Assembly (NCBI RefSeq): GCF_040183065.1
Contig: NC_091131.1
Span: 15,951,800 to 16,015,799 of the forward strand
Source: Periplaneta americana
Taxonomy: Eukaryota > Arthropoda > Insecta > Blattodea > Blattidae
Reading direction: 5' to 3'
Length of the DNA: 64,000 bases
The position numbers were made by a program, and so were the translations under genes. This document shows positions 35,750 to 47,429 of this stretch, in pieces (position 1 is the first letter of the stretch; each line of letters starts with the position of its first letter). The notes below the pieces were generated by a model, which saw only the letters and a program-made list of their open reading frames with translations, searched no databases and had not been told where the DNA came from.

Positions 35750-36856
35750 CAGGGATATCATTTGATTTTTACTTCAATTTTTATTGTACCTGAGTTTTTG
35801 GATGTACTTCACTCCCACCCCTTCTACTAATGAAGTTTCAACTGTTCTCCAGACAGAATCAAGGCTGCTTATAGTAAACAGCACCGAGTTATTGAGTATA
35901 GTACGTTCCAGAAATATGTTCGCGTTTTCCAGTGACGAAAGAACTTTTAATATTGAATCATATTTTCGCACAGGTACTGTCCGTTTGCCTACGTCGCATC
36001 CCGATTTCCCCCACCTGCTTCTGCACGCCCCTCTGTAAAAGCAGGGCTGTCTCAGCTCTTTTCTGAAAACATTAATTTCTGTTAGGAATTGGATGTCTAC
36101 GTAATATTATACAACTGTTTAAAATAACTTAAATAAAAGGGCCTCGTTAAGTAATTAACTGTCACATGATTTCCTCCCTTTCTACAATCCTGCGGCATAA
36201 CCACTTGGACGGACAGTAGATAGCATGTCTGAGTAATTTTATCTTTTCGGGTCGGGCAGAAGTGAAGATTGAATTTACAGTACGTAAGGTACTCTTTTAT
36301 AGAGTAGGTACAGAATTATTTCAACATGAGTTACTAGTACGAAGGACGAAACTGGTAATTGGAATTAGATGCAATAGTCTATAGTGCGATAATATGCACA
36401 AAAGAACTGAAGCCTGTAGGCTATCGAAATGAACGGCTACCATTTTCAAAAATGTGTTTACATATCCATATTATGATTATTTTTCAATTTAACTTCATTC
36501 TATATATTGTACGCTAATGTGCTGTAGACAGTATAATATACACTGCATAATGAATACGTTCGCATGGATAGCTCAGTTCGTGAGTAAAAACACTCATTCT
36601 TAATACAGTACTGCAGTTTGATTAAATAAAAACCTAATGAAAATTATCGAACTCAAAATCGCGATATTTCCTAGTTTACGTAAATGGATGAAGTACTTTT
36701 CTTCCCTCCTATACCTATTAAAGTGATTTGTTTGTGTTTTACGCCAGTATCATCGAACTCCAGTCGTGGAAGGGGTAGCGAACGGTGTTTCCGGTTCTCT
36801 AAAGGTATAGCCAGGTTAATATTAAAAATGTTAGAAAAAATAAAATGATGTCCCTG
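35750..36856. mobile_element. TA-flanked TIR element, copy 2 (1107 bp)
   Basis: Homologous along its length to 9597-11416 without the nested Harbinger-like insert. Left end CAGGGATATCATTTGATTTT has diverged slightly; right end is canonical; TA on both sides. Confidence 0.88.
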
Positions 36857-37491
36857 TACTACGAGACCGGGCGGTCGCTCACCTCCTCTATACTACCGTA
36901 CATCGCTAACCTGATTGCATGCTGCGTGTGGCAATTCAACGAAGTCTAGTTATCGTTTGCGTACGGCAATATTCCACAACACAAATCAAATGCTCCGTGT
37001 CCATGTTGACCGTCGAAATTAATGTCAACAAATACGTAAGTAATCGTCTTAACCCTCTCCCCATATCTCGACAGTAAGAAAAAAACTCATCTCAGTAGGC
37101 CTACATGTTTCGAAACAGTTCACACTCCTGCCACTACCGGCGTCACCGTACGTATCGGTAAGTACTCTTCAGAATGAACGCCGTACTTGCTAGGCAACTT
37201 CTCTGACAGATAGGTGCTACACTTCTGCGGAAGTGTAGGAAGATTGAATTCTCTAGGCTCATCGACTAGCCAAATGACGGCATACAGCGAGCCATGGCAC
37301 ACTTTGAACTGAACACCCAGTATAATCCTCTCGTAGCTGCTAGCGGGTATGCTCTCTATCTCTCCCTGTTGCACGACAGTGCACACGGGACGGCACAGCG
37401 TACCCATTGCACATTTCAGCGAGTACTGACGACCACTGGGGTAAAGAATGAAAAGTCCTACCACCCGACGACAAATACCTCAATTGCCATG
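36857..37491. other. Intron; GC-richer block without assigned function
   Basis: 37120-37464 holds a 114-codon minus-strand frame starting within MVGLFILYPSGRQYSLKCAM. It has no flanking acceptor/donor pair in the right phase and no Ig signature, so I do not call it an exon. Confidence 0.3.
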
Positions 37492-37740
37492 GTGATTACG
37501 TAGGGCTAGGATTTTGATAAAATTGCATCTTTTTTGTAGTAAGCCAGAAACAAAGCTGCTTTAGTATTTATATGTTATGTCAGTGATGTCAAAGAGAGCG
37601 CAAGCGTGCCTCATCGCCAGTATGCGCTGTTCAGAGCATGTACGGCACGCAGGTACAAATCACTGTTGAACTAAAGGGTTGTACATTACACATTGAGGAA
37701 GAAGTCGTTCAGTAAGTTTTAGGCTGACGGGACTCCTGAC

Positions 37741-38525
37741 GGAAAACACGGAAATTTTACTTGAAGCAAGTAAAGCGATTGGTTTGGAAGTAAATCCCGA
37801 AAAGACAAAGTATATGATTATGTCTCGTGACCAGAATATTGTACGAAATGGAAATATAAAATTTGGAGATTTATCCTTCGAAGAGGTGGAAAAATTCAAA
37901 TATCTTGGAGCAACAGCAACAAATATAAATGACACTCGGGAGGAAATTAAACACAGAATAAATATGGGAAATGCGTGTTATTATTCGGTTGAGAAGCTCT
38001 TATCATCCAGTCTGCTGTCCAAAAATCTGAAAGTTAGAATTTATAAAACAGTTATATTATCGGTTCTTCTGTATGGCTGTGAAACTTGGACTCTCACTCT
38101 GAGAGAGGAACATAGGTTAAGGGTGTTTGAGAATAAGGTGCTTAGGAAAATATTTGGGGCTAAGCGGGATGAAGTTACAGGAGAATGGAGAAAGTTACAC
38201 AACACAGAACTGTACGCATTGTATTGTTCACCTGACATAATTAGGAACATTAAATCCAGACGTTTGAGATGGGCAGGGCATGTAGCACGTATGGGCGAAT
38301 CCAGAAATGCATATGGAGTGTTAGTTGGGAGACCGGAGGGAAAAAGACCTTTAGGGAGGCCGAGACGTAGATGGGAGGATAATATTAAAATGGATTTGAG
38401 GGAGGTGGGGTATGATGATAGAGACTGGATTAATCTTGCACAGGATAGGGACCGCTGGCGGGCTTATGTGAGGGCGGAAATGAACCTTCGGGTTCCTTAA
38501 AAGCCATTTGTAAGTAAGTACGTAA
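37741..38525 (+). pseudogene. LINE copy c (family L), 5'-truncated, with intact C-terminal frame
   Basis: 238 uninterrupted codons (37784-38500): NPEKTKYMIMSRDQNIVRNG, YLGATATNINDTREEI, LLYGCETWTLTLREEHRLRV, RLRWAGHVARMGESRN, GRPRRRWEDNIKMDLREVG and a C-terminal NLRVP. The RT palm is missing. The 3' tail is GTAAGTAAGTACGTAA. GACTCCTGAC is duplicated at 37731-37740 and 38526-38535. The clean frame and duplication suggest a recent insertion. Confidence 0.9.
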
Positions 38526-38799
38526 GACTCCTGACTTCTTATGAGTGAAAGAGGAGAAAATGTTCTTTTTCTGATATATGGAAAGCATTTAGTTACGAAG
38601 AGGAGCAATGTGAAACGCCTGAAATAATGAATTGATATACATAATGATTTTGTTGTTTTGCTCGCGGCATTGCATTTAAGTTTACAGAATAAAGTACAAA
38701 AAGAGTATGATACTAATAGCGTAAACTCGTTATGAATTCTGTCTAAAAATTGTGAAGATATGTCGTCCATATATTTTCAGTTTGACAACGGTTAAGTTG

Positions 38800-39066
38800 G
38801 AAGTACGTTTTGCCTGGAAATATATCCAGGGTACGAATATTTGCGGCGTAAATTATTTCTATATTTGGCAGTAAGCACGTATGTGAGCAATTTTCCTCAC
38901 TTGTGAACCTCGCAAAACTAAGACTAATACCAAGATTATCAGAAGATAATAAGCGTGCTATGCTACGTCATGCTGCAGGAAACATAATTTCGCCGGGCAT
39001 AAGAAGGTTGGTGTCGGCAAAAACAAGAAAAAAACATTCTGTATTAGACGAGAAGTCAGGAATTTA
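38800..39066 (+). pseudogene. hAT transposase C-terminal fragment
   Basis: After frameshifts the plus strand reads IFGSKHVCEQFSSLVNLAKL and LRLIPRLSEDNKRAMLRHAA, the C-terminal dimerisation motif (FGS-YVCEQ-FS) of hAT transposases. It belongs to the element at 37500-40938. Confidence 0.75.
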
Positions 39067-40220
39067 AATTTGTTTCTAGAAATGTGCTGTTCCTATAATA
39101 AATACATTATTAAGTATGCAATAGTTACGTAACAATTAATTAGGTAGGCCTCATTATCTAAAACCTTTAAGATAAAAATATACTGTTTATTATGTCTTGT
39201 AGGCCTATTATTCATTTTTCCTTATGCACAATGTCCTGTAATATTTTTCACTTTTGTATTGGTAAGTTTAAAACAGGAAAACAGTGTTTTTATACTAGAT
39301 GGATTATTAGATAATTACATAAAAATTAATTATATTCTAGTTATTATCTGCAAAATATCTCAGTTAAGGAGAAGCTATGTTTATTATTTATTGTAGTCTA
39401 CTATTTTATAATTCATTGCATTTATTAGATAGGTACACTCTACAAAACATGTTCTCATTTCTTGTTGTTTTGCATGAATGTAACATGTTATCTATTATTT
39501 AAAAACAGTTTAATTCATCTCGCAATGACAGGCCAATAGAGCTCACTTTGCTCACCCCTTCTTATTCTCTGCTGCTACCTGCAGAATAGATTCATTGCAA
39601 GCAGTGAGCACTTGATCGCACGCAGTACCGTCTACGTGCTCTTGACCTTGACATCGCTGTGTTATGTGATAAACTGAGTGTTTTAAGACATACTTGTTAG
39701 GGCATTTTTTGCATTTTTGCCTGTTTCAACTCATAAGAGCATATTTTGTTTTATTCGGCCATTTTTTAGGCATTTTCATTTAATTTTGGCCATAAATCCC
39801 CATTATTAATGTAAAATAATGTTTATTTCCTTTGATATTTTCTTTACATATTTTGTCCATTAATACCCATTATTTTGTATATTATTTTAATAGTTTTCTA
39901 CACAAATATTGCCATTTTAACGTAGTACATCCCATGAAATGGATCAGTCCAACCACCCCTTCAATATAGACTCCTCTATACCTGCTAATTCCGGATAAGA
40001 GTGACCTTGTGGTAGATTACATGAAAACTAAAAGTAAAGTAAATTCATGGCGCTACAGCCCATGAAGGGCCAAGACCGACCACCTGACTGCTGACCTCAC
40101 GTCCACATGTCGAAGCAGAGGTAAACGATCATACATGGAAACTACATCACGTAAAATAATTAATTACAGTATACTACTTAGAAAAAATGATGTAAAATTA
40201 ATTTAATTACTGGTCTAAAT
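39067..40220. other. Interior of the hAT element, no gene recognised
   Basis: AT-rich, with GGCATTTTT-type motifs that recur inverted near the right end (40830-40920). Confidence 0.4.
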
Positions 40221-40755
40221 TGAGAAGCTCTTATCATCCAGTCTGCTGTCCAAAAATCTGAAAGTTAGAATTTATAAAACAGTTATATTACCGGTTCTTC
40301 TGTATGATTGTGAAACTTGGACTCTCACTCTGAGAGAGGAACATAGGTTAAGGGTGTTTGAGAATAAGGTGCTCAGGAAAATATTTGGGGCTAAGCAGGA
40401 TGAAGTTACAGGAGAATGGAGAAAGTTATACAACGCAGAACTGCACGCATTGTATTCTTCACCTGACATAATTAGGAACATTAAATCCAGACGTTTGAGA
40501 TGGGCAGGGCATGTAGCACGTATGGGCGAATCCAGAAATGCATATGGAGTGTTAGTTGGGAGACCGGAGGGAAAAAGACCTTTAGGGAGGCCGAGACGTA
40601 GGTGGAAGTATAATATTAAAATGGATTTGAGGGAGGTGGGATATGATGATAGAGACTGGATTAATCTTGCTCAGGATAGGGACCGCTGGCGGGCTTATGT
40701 GAGGGCGGCAATGAACCTTCGGGTTCCTTAAAAGCCATTTTTAAGTAAGTAAGTA
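40221..40755 (+). pseudogene. LINE copy d (family L), shortest copy with target duplication
   Basis: Encodes only the last 150 or so residues (LLSSSLLSKNLKVRIYKTVI through NLRVP), then AAAAGCCATTT and a GTAA tail. ACTGGTCTAAAT is duplicated at 40209-40220 and 40756-40767. Very similar to copy c. Confidence 0.92.
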
Positions 40756-40967
40756 ACTGGTCTAAATATCAAGTAGTACAAAACTTCTTTTCCTATTTTT
40801 TTTATACTAAGCCAATTAGCTATGTAAGATCAATTTTAGGGCATTTTTAAGGGAATTTTTGAAAGATTTTAGGTCATAAATGCATTGTTTTTAGGACATT
40901 TTTTTCATGATTTATAGGTAATCAAAATCCTAGCCCTAGTGATTAGTTGACTTCGGATTTTATTTAT

Positions 40968-40975
40968 TTATTTGT

Positions 40976-41018
<43 letters not shown>

Positions 41019-41070
41019 TTCTGGTGTAGTTAAGGCCATCAGGCCTTCTCTTCCACAACACCAGTGTCCC
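40968..41070 (-). mobile_element. LINE 3' end fragment with (TTTA)n
   Basis: The TTTA run at 40968-41021 is followed by TCTGGTGTAGTTAAGGCCAT and a GGCC hairpin, the same 3' end as at 8942, 43436 and 55528. Only about 50 bp of the element remain. Confidence 0.8.
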
Positions 41071-41227
41071 TTCAGACGAGGCTACTTTTAGTGGCGCGTT
41101 AGTGGCGCTGCGAACGCGCGTCAATAGCGCTGCAAATAGACGACTGTTGGACTACCAATCCCTTACACCGTCACGACAGTGTACAGGCTTAATTAGAAAA
41201 ATGTCACGACGGAATAATATAGAATGA

Positions 41228-41229
41228 CG

Positions 41230-41301
<72 letters not shown>
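41228..41301. repeat. (TAA)n microsatellite
   Basis: About 24 uninterrupted triplets. Confidence 0.95.
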
Positions 41302-41302
<1 letters not shown>

Positions 41303-41303
<1 letters not shown>

Positions 41304-42029
41304 GGGCGGACCAGGGCAATTGTAAACACTTTTCACTGATTTCAAATATATTTCAACATTACACAACCCTCAGTAACGGTACGCATGACGAAGAAACATT
41401 GTGTTATTTTTAGATCTTTCTTTTCCCTGAAAATGAATTTAAAATAACAAGGTTGACTTTTTTCATCTTTTAATTTAAGACCCTTTAACCTATGATATAT
41501 ACCTCTCCTGAGCTTCACGATAACTGTAGTTACTATTTTTCACATCTGTGACAACCCTCTCTAAATCCTCTACAGTGTAGTTGGGTGGGGGTCTCTTTGA
41601 TTACTGAAAAGTATGAAATGTGACCATAGTAAAACATGTTTACAATTACCCCCAAGCAATTAAAACTATGGGGCAAATGTAAACACGTCATAATTTAAAG
41701 AACTGAGGTTATGGGAGATCTCAAAACCATTGTAATAAATGGTAATTACTGTATTACTCATAAAAAGAACGTATTCTTAAAAAATAGCACTGTACGTTTA
41801 CTTACAATGCCAAAAATGAAGGTGAAGCAAAATTCTTTCTCAACTCTTTTTGTAGACTCTTACAAAACACTCATTCACAACTAAGCAGTTACTCCTATTT
41901 GGCGCCAAACTGCTTTGTAGGTTAGCCAACATGTTAATTGAAATATTCCTCCGAATTAAAATTTTTATATTGACTGTTTTGTATTTCTCACAGCATTTCT
42001 TTACAATTACCCTCATCTACCCTAACCAT
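41303..42029. mobile_element. Possible MITE with imperfect TIRs
   Basis: AGGGCGGACCAGGGCAATTG at the left resembles the inverse of the right end (AGGGTAGATGAGGGTAATTG). Both continue TAAA. No clear target duplication and no coding frame. Confidence 0.5.
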
Positions 42030-42831
42030 AGACTACTAAATTTCTGGACTAGTGCGAATTACGGATATATTATTTACTAGCTGTACCCGTGCGCGCCGCT
42101 GCACCTGTTAGAAATAAATATGAAGTAATTACATAATTAATATAGGACGTTTGATCCAAGGAACATTCATGCTTGATAGAAGGATAAATCGTTTAATATG
42201 TTACTTAATTTAAATTGTATTTAAATAATTTCAATGCGGTCATTTTGGTCCAGAGACACTCATTTGGTGCAATGACAATTCCTTTAACATGTTTCTTAAT
42301 TGTTATTACATGCAACCATAGTTTAACGAAGATTGACATATCATTTAGTTTTAATGTGTATATTTCATATTACTTGCTATATGTTTCCATTGAATTATGG
42401 TAATAACTTAATTTTAACCCTTGTTTTCTACGTCTTCAGTAAATGGCGCTTGGCCCACCATGGTTCTGAACCCTTCAGATAACTTAAATAGTGATACAGC
42501 ATAAACAGTGATATGTAATTATATTTATTTCTTTCGAAAATGTAAGAGTTCACGATCTCCTATGTACCATTGCCATGGAATGAATAAATGTATTTTTTCT
42601 TCCTACTCAAAAATTTTATATTTTGCACATAGGAGTTACTGCAGGAACAACAACGCTATAATCTGAGACGGCGGTGAAAATGTATTGTATTGTTATTTTA
42701 AAAGTCTTGTATATCCTTAAATTTCACTCAGAAGTTACTGTAATAACATTATAGCATTATGTCCATCTAGAGAAACTACACTTTCCAATGGTGAATTAAT
42801 AATTACACAATTAATTAGCTTTCGATATTAC

Positions 42832-42999
42832 CACAGTCTAGTATATACATTCTTAAATAGGCAAACATTAGGTGGTTGCTCACCACTAGGGTAGCTAATA
42901 TCGCCTTATTACAGGCAATGCAAAATAGTACCGTCACAGTCTATTGTTTCTAGCACCCTCAAACCTCAAGCTTCGTGACTGTATAACATAGTAGACTGT
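42832..42999. mobile_element. 168-bp MITE with 8-bp target duplication
   Basis: CACAGTCTAGTATATAC on the left and TAGACTGT on the right, flanked by GATATTAC on both sides (42824-42831 and 43000-43007). Family A copy 1 has the empty site near 3210 (CCGATATTACTTC), which confirms the ends. Confidence 0.9.
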
Positions 43000-43435
43000 G
43001 ATATTACTTCATACAAACACAGAAATATTCTCTGTAGGCTATGATTAATAGATTTCGATTGTTGTTGTCCAAGGCCCCTTATAGACGTCATTTGTTTTTA
43101 TTTCAATACAGCGCCTTAGATGGCGTTGTTATTGTAATTTTAAAACTCAATTATCTCATTAAATAGCAGCCCCATCAAAATTTTGTATAGAATAAAACTT
43201 ATCGGAAATCATTTTTAAAGAAACTTTTGTTATGTAACATTTTTCAGGAAAATTAATAGTAAGGGAGATATTTCTATTTATCTAATTCAGTTCCCGTTAT
43301 AATCCCCCTTTTAAATGAAGTATTTTGAATGCCGTATAGCCTAAAATCTAAGTTACAACGAACTTAATTTATATTCCAATTTTCATGTAAATCGTTTCAG
43401 CCATTATCGCGTGAAAAGGTAACAAACATCCAGAC

Positions 43436-43483
<48 letters not shown>

Positions 43484-44546
43484 TTTTATTTTCTCTGGCA
43501 GAGTTAAGGCCATAAGGCCTTCTCTTCCACTCAACCAGCCTTAATCAATACAATACATATTTAAATTACAAATATTTACACTACACTTAAAAGGATCTCC
43601 AGCAATATTCTTCAGTTTTAACGACTAGTAGACTACATATTTATTTAAATTTAGATAAACCTATAAGGTAAAGTAGTACGTAACTTAATTTATGAGCTAA
43701 TTTAATTCAATCAATTATAATTAATTTAATATTTGAGATAGCTAGTAAAATGATGAAAATTAATTTGATATAAGCTTACTAGGACTATGTTACAGGGAGA
43801 AAAAAAAATATAAATCTAAAATATATTTATGCTCGACCATGCCGAAATGTAGTAATTATACACCTGGTAGCAGTCCTTTAATGCATGTCATTAAAGTACA
43901 TCTACTCATTAAAGGTCAGGTCTTTCAGCCAATGACGACTCAGGTTACAACTGTTCAGCCAATGACAGGTCAGCTTTCTAGCGTTATAAAACCGCAAGTA
44001 TCGATTATTCTCGGATATGCAATCGAAAGAGATTAGCGAAAAGTCACGGAGGCTGGAAATCCAATACTGTCGCAGAAGGTTATGTTCTGTTACTATAATA
44101 ATTAGCGTTAATTGTAAATAATATTGAAATAAATTCAATTTGTCATCTCGTTTTTCAATGTCTAATTTAATGTCAATGTTATCTCTGTAGGTTCTTATGG
44201 CCTAGCAAGGTCAATGTGGACATCTGTTCCTCGGAAAAAATCAATACTTTCGCGTCTGCGCACATCTCACAACATACGGGACATTGCTAAAAAATTAATA
44301 ATATCAAGTTAGAAATATTGTCGAGCATAAAAAGTCGTATGAAACTCGCCTATAATGGTAATTAAGAAGCTCGTATGAAAATTATGAAACTCGCTTGCGC
44401 TCGTTTCATAAATATCCATACTCACTTCTTAATTACCTTCATTATAGGCTCGTTGCAAAATGTACTATTCTATAATGAGAATATTAATGTAATTGCCATT
44501 AGAGGTTTTGTAAATCTATTTAGAGAAATTAATGAGAATAATAAGA
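43436..44546 (-). mobile_element. LINE 3' fragment with (TAA)n tail, nested family D
   Basis: Minus-strand 3' end AGGCCTTATGGCCTTAACTC with a TAA tail (43436-43482). GACAT flanks both ends (43434-43438 and 44547-44551 approximately). Family D copy 3 interrupts it. Too short and decayed for a protein call. Confidence 0.6.
43826..44463 (+). mobile_element. Repeat family D, copy 3
   Basis: Same structure as copies 1 and 2: TTTATGCTCGACCAT at 43826, its inverse (one mismatch) at 44317-44331 and the fold-back tail to about 44463. A 1-bp deletion in GAGATTAGCG breaks the frame that is open in copy 1. Confidence 0.85.
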
Positions 44547-44771
44547 ATGGACATACAGACAGACAGACAGACAAACAAACATTTCAAAAAATCGATTTTC
44601 GGTTTCAGGATGGTTAATTATACATGTTAACACCAATTATTTTTGGAAAATCGAAAATTACCAGAAAAATTTTGGTACAGATTTATTATTAGTATAGATG
44701 TAGTAAAGTCCCCTTTATTTCACGTTACAATAAAATAATGCATATGAAAACAATATAGTGAACGAACTCAC

Positions 44772-45056
44772 CTGTACCATTGCTCACTAGAAGGAATGTT
44801 GTGTTCCTTTCGTCGCTGCACTTCCACACGCCGAAATCACGTTGTGCGGGTTCCACTATTGTAATGGCGCACGTGTCAAGGTATGTGTACTCTTGGGTCC
44901 CCACGCCGGGCTCAACTTGCAGCTCGATGCCGTCAGGCCGTGTGAACTTGCAGTAACTGTATAAGCCGCCTTTAGTCCGTTCACAGCAGATGTCTATGCC
45001 CCTTTCAAACCTCTCGGACTGAGTCACTGATCCCACTAGTAACTGAGGCCATTCAG
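44772..45056 (-). CDS. Ig-gene exon D: fourth Ig domain
   Basis: Acceptor ATATTTGTTTAG, 285 bases (95 codons), donor GTGAGT; phase 1 to phase 1. The peptide has GIDICCERTKGG (strand B), YSYCKFTRPDGIEL (second-pair cysteine and P-D-G turn), YLDTCAITIVEPAQRD (partner cysteine) and RDFGVWKCSDE (D-x-G-x-W-x-C, strand F). Two N-glycosylation sites near the end (NTT, NGT). This is the first domain in the chain with the complete canonical Ig cysteine pair. A Harbinger-like MITE lies 60 bp upstream of the acceptor. Confidence 0.9.
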
Positions 45057-45115
45057 CTAAACAAATATGACATCGTACACATAATTGAAGTCACTGACTA
45101 GCAATAACTTATTTA

Positions 45116-46097
45116 GGCCCGATTGTATAAACCATTTAATCTTAGATCAGAGGTTAAATTGATCCTTGTTTCAGCTGAACTTGGAATTTTGTGTTGTATG
45201 AAGTCTAATCTGAGATTAATTTGTCTCAAACTAAAGTCAACTTTGACTGAAGAAATTTCTCCGATTAAGTTAGATGATCCAAGTTCAGTTATTTCTTTTC
45301 TGTTTGAACTATACGAGTGATAGATTGTGCAAATAAAATATCCATTATTATTAATATTAATAGATATGTTAGGTACATTTATATATATTTCTTTCAATTT
45401 CTTGCCTTAATACACAAACATTCTTATATTTTATAAGGCTCTATCGTGTTCAGCAATATCAAATAACATAACCTATAATTATGTTTATAACAACCATTAA
45501 TTATTAATGGATATGATAGGTACATTCATAAATGTTCAATTAACTGTATTACTAAACGAAAATTGTCGTTTTATAAAGCTTTATTATGTTTAGCAGTATC
45601 AAACACCATAACATGATAACAACTTGGAGAACAGTCAACCTTCTTCTTATTGTCCGCCATTATTTATATTGCAAAAAAAAAAACAGTGTCTCCAACAGAG
45701 TGTAATATGGAAAGTCGTGAAAAAGTAGTTGTAAAGTCGCTAGATTTCTCATTATCAACAAAGAAAGATTAAATTTTGTCACTATGGGGTACTAAAAAGG
45801 TCACTAAATCCCTATTTAAGCAATATAAAAGTTAAAAGAAATTGTTGTTGAAAAAGAGTTAAAATCGCTAGATTGGCAACACTGAACAAACCTGTATAAC
45901 ATGGTCCGCGCATCACGTATTTCACCTGTTTATGCGATGTTGCCAAATCCTTTTCACGTGAACTTAGATTGCATTTGAACCAAGGTACTTTGATCGCAGA
46001 AAAGTTTTATACAATAGAAGAAGTGTCTGAACTCGGTTTACTTTTCGATCTTCGATCAAAGTTGATCTTTAGTCAGGGAGTTTTATACAATTTGGCC
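45116..46097. mobile_element. Harbinger-like MITE with TTA duplication
   Basis: Ends GGCCCGATTGTATAAAC and GTTTTATACAATTTGGCC with TTA on both sides (45113-45115, 46098-46100). Subterminal GATCAAAG/CTTTGATC motifs. About 980 bp, no transposase. Confidence 0.85.
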
Positions 46098-46238
46098 TTA
46101 CTGTGTTAATATTATAAAAATACCTGGCTGACTTGTTTCGAGGTGATGTCCCTCATTGTCCGAAGTCTATGTAGTGGGGTCTAGCGTCTCCACCTCGAAA
46201 CGAGTCAGCCAGGTATTTTTATAATATTAACACAGTAA
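46098..46238. repeat. Near-perfect inverted repeat made of two Penelope-like ends
   Basis: Arms of about 48 bp (TTACTGTGTTAATATTATAA and inward to TTTCGAGGTG) are almost exact complements around a 45-bp loop. Each arm read outward gives CGAAAC, then a CCAGGTA string and TAATATT, resembling the end seen at 49395-49430. This looks like two Penelope-like termini joined head to head. Confidence 0.75.
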
Positions 46239-46321
46239 ATAAGTTACTGATAATCAGTGATTATAATAGGTCTAAGTGTTAAAAGAGTGTACAAAACAAT
46301 GAAGAAATAGTTTAAGTTAAT

Positions 46322-46445
46322 AATTTCAAGGGAAAAATTGTTCCGGGGGGGATCGATACCCGGTCCCGGAACAATTTTTCTCTTGAAATTACCTATTGAA
46401 GTCTGCATCACAGGGTGCTTTGCCTGAAAGCTAGATTTGCAAGTA
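46322..46445 (+). mobile_element. SINE1 copy 2, with an inverted duplication at its 5' side
   Basis: The SINE1 B box GGATCGATACCCGG and body (to GAAAGCTAGATTTGCA) are present but the A box is replaced by an inverted copy of the following sequence (AAGGGAAAAATTGTTCCGGG facing CCCGGAACAATTTTTCTCTT). Confidence 0.7.
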
Positions 46446-46574
46446 GTTGAAGTGTTTCCATAGCCTAGGGACACAGTTGACTTAGCCCATATAATTGAGA
46501 TTTCCTTTATTGCTAATAGTAATTGAAAAGTATACGGAAAAAACAATCAAGGTTCCAATTCTTATAATGTTGAT

Positions 46575-46834
46575 TTTTATTTTTATTTTATTGGGTTATT
46601 TTATGACGCTGTATCAACATCTAGGTTATTTAGCGTCTGAATGATATGAAGGTGATAATACCGGTGAAATGAGTCCGGGGTCCAGCACCGAAAGTTACCC
46701 AGCATTTGCTCGTATTGGGTTGAGGGAAAACCCCGGAAAAACCTCAACCAGGTAACTTGCCCCGACCGGGATTCGAACCCGGGCCACCTGGTTTCGCGGC
46801 CAGACGCGCTGATCGTTACTCCACAGGTGTGAAC
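46575..46834 (-). mobile_element. SINE2 copy 2, nearly full length, with 12-bp target duplication
   Basis: Same B box (GGTTCGAATCCC on the minus strand) and body as 35113-35376. TATAATGTTGAT is duplicated at 46563-46574 and 46835-46846, at the edge of the adjacent Penelope-like end. Confidence 0.93.
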
Positions 46835-46843
46835 TATAATGTT

Positions 46844-47420
46844 GATGTCATCATCTAATTCAGTATATTATTTCAAAATATATTGCTGTTCGTAATGAAA
46901 AAATAGGAGATGATGACTGTATCCCTGGTGAAAATTCTCTCTTACCAGTTTTGATAAGAAAAACACATATTTTTTTTCAGTAATATACTGAATTAGATTA
47001 TGACATCACTCTCAAGAGAATTGTGACTGATTGTTTTTCACATTTAGGTTACTTTTCAAGTTCTTTATAAATAATTGATTAAATGGCGATCTTACTCGTG
47101 TTAATTATGTAAGCATGTGTGGCTTACAGCTGTTTCGGTGTTACTTGACACCATCCTCAGAGCCTACTAGATCTTGGCGCTATCTCAACTTCGCTGCCTG
47201 TTGTGTGGGTGCGTTCGTGTGATGAAGATTAGTGTGTGTGCTCTGAAATTGATCTGTATGTTGAGAATTTGATCAGGGTGTGTTTTAGTGTCTGTACATT
47301 TCATATTGTTCTAGTGTGTGAGTTTTTGGTTTTTGGGTTGTATGTGTAGGATTTCAATGTCTGTATTTATGTTATTATTTATATTCCAGTGTTAAAAGTA
47401 GTGTACGAAAGATTCAACAT
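46844..47420 (-). mobile_element. Penelope-like element end, copy 1
   Basis: Colinear with 48116-48660: both start with GATGTCATC and CTAATTCA strings whose inverse lies about 150 bp later (47001-47007 and 48261-48276), then the hammerhead-like block, then decayed C-terminal coding sequence read on the minus strand. No endonuclease core remains in this copy. Confidence 0.7.
47121..47164 (-). ncRNA. Hammerhead-ribozyme-like motif 1 (Penelope type)
   Basis: On the minus strand: GGCU, then CUGAGGA, one base, a stem GGUGU/ACACC with 6-base loop, GAAA, the palindrome CAGCUG, UA, then AGCC that pairs with the first GGCU. This has every conserved core element (CUGANGA, GAAA, UH) with a minimal, palindromic stem III. 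Published work on Penelope-like elements describes such minimal hammerheads, thought to act as dimers. Activity is not shown by sequence alone. Confidence 0.7.
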
Positions 47421-47429
47421 GGATTCTTT

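Larger units (their letters stand above)
37500..40938 (+). mobile_element. hAT element carrying two LINE insertions
   Basis: Ends TAGGGCTAGGATTTTGAT and its inverse. Flanks GTGATTAC (37492-37499) and GTGATTAG (40939-40946) are an 8-bp duplication with one mismatch. Two copies of LINE family L are nested (37741-38525 and 40221-40755). The remaining sequence is about 2.1 kb and includes a transposase C-terminus. Confidence 0.82.
42076..44699 (+). mobile_element. Repeat family A, copy 3, heavily interrupted
   Basis: Starts ACTAGCTGTACCCGTGCGCG and ends TTATTATTAGTATAGAT. A hAT-type MITE is inserted at 42832-42999 and a LINE plus family D block at 43436-44546. Confidence 0.85.

Noticed and set aside
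37120-37464. 114-codon minus-strand frame as a further Ig-gene exon
   Set aside because: No Ig motif, no phase-1 acceptor and donor pair, and exons E and D already join in phase without it.
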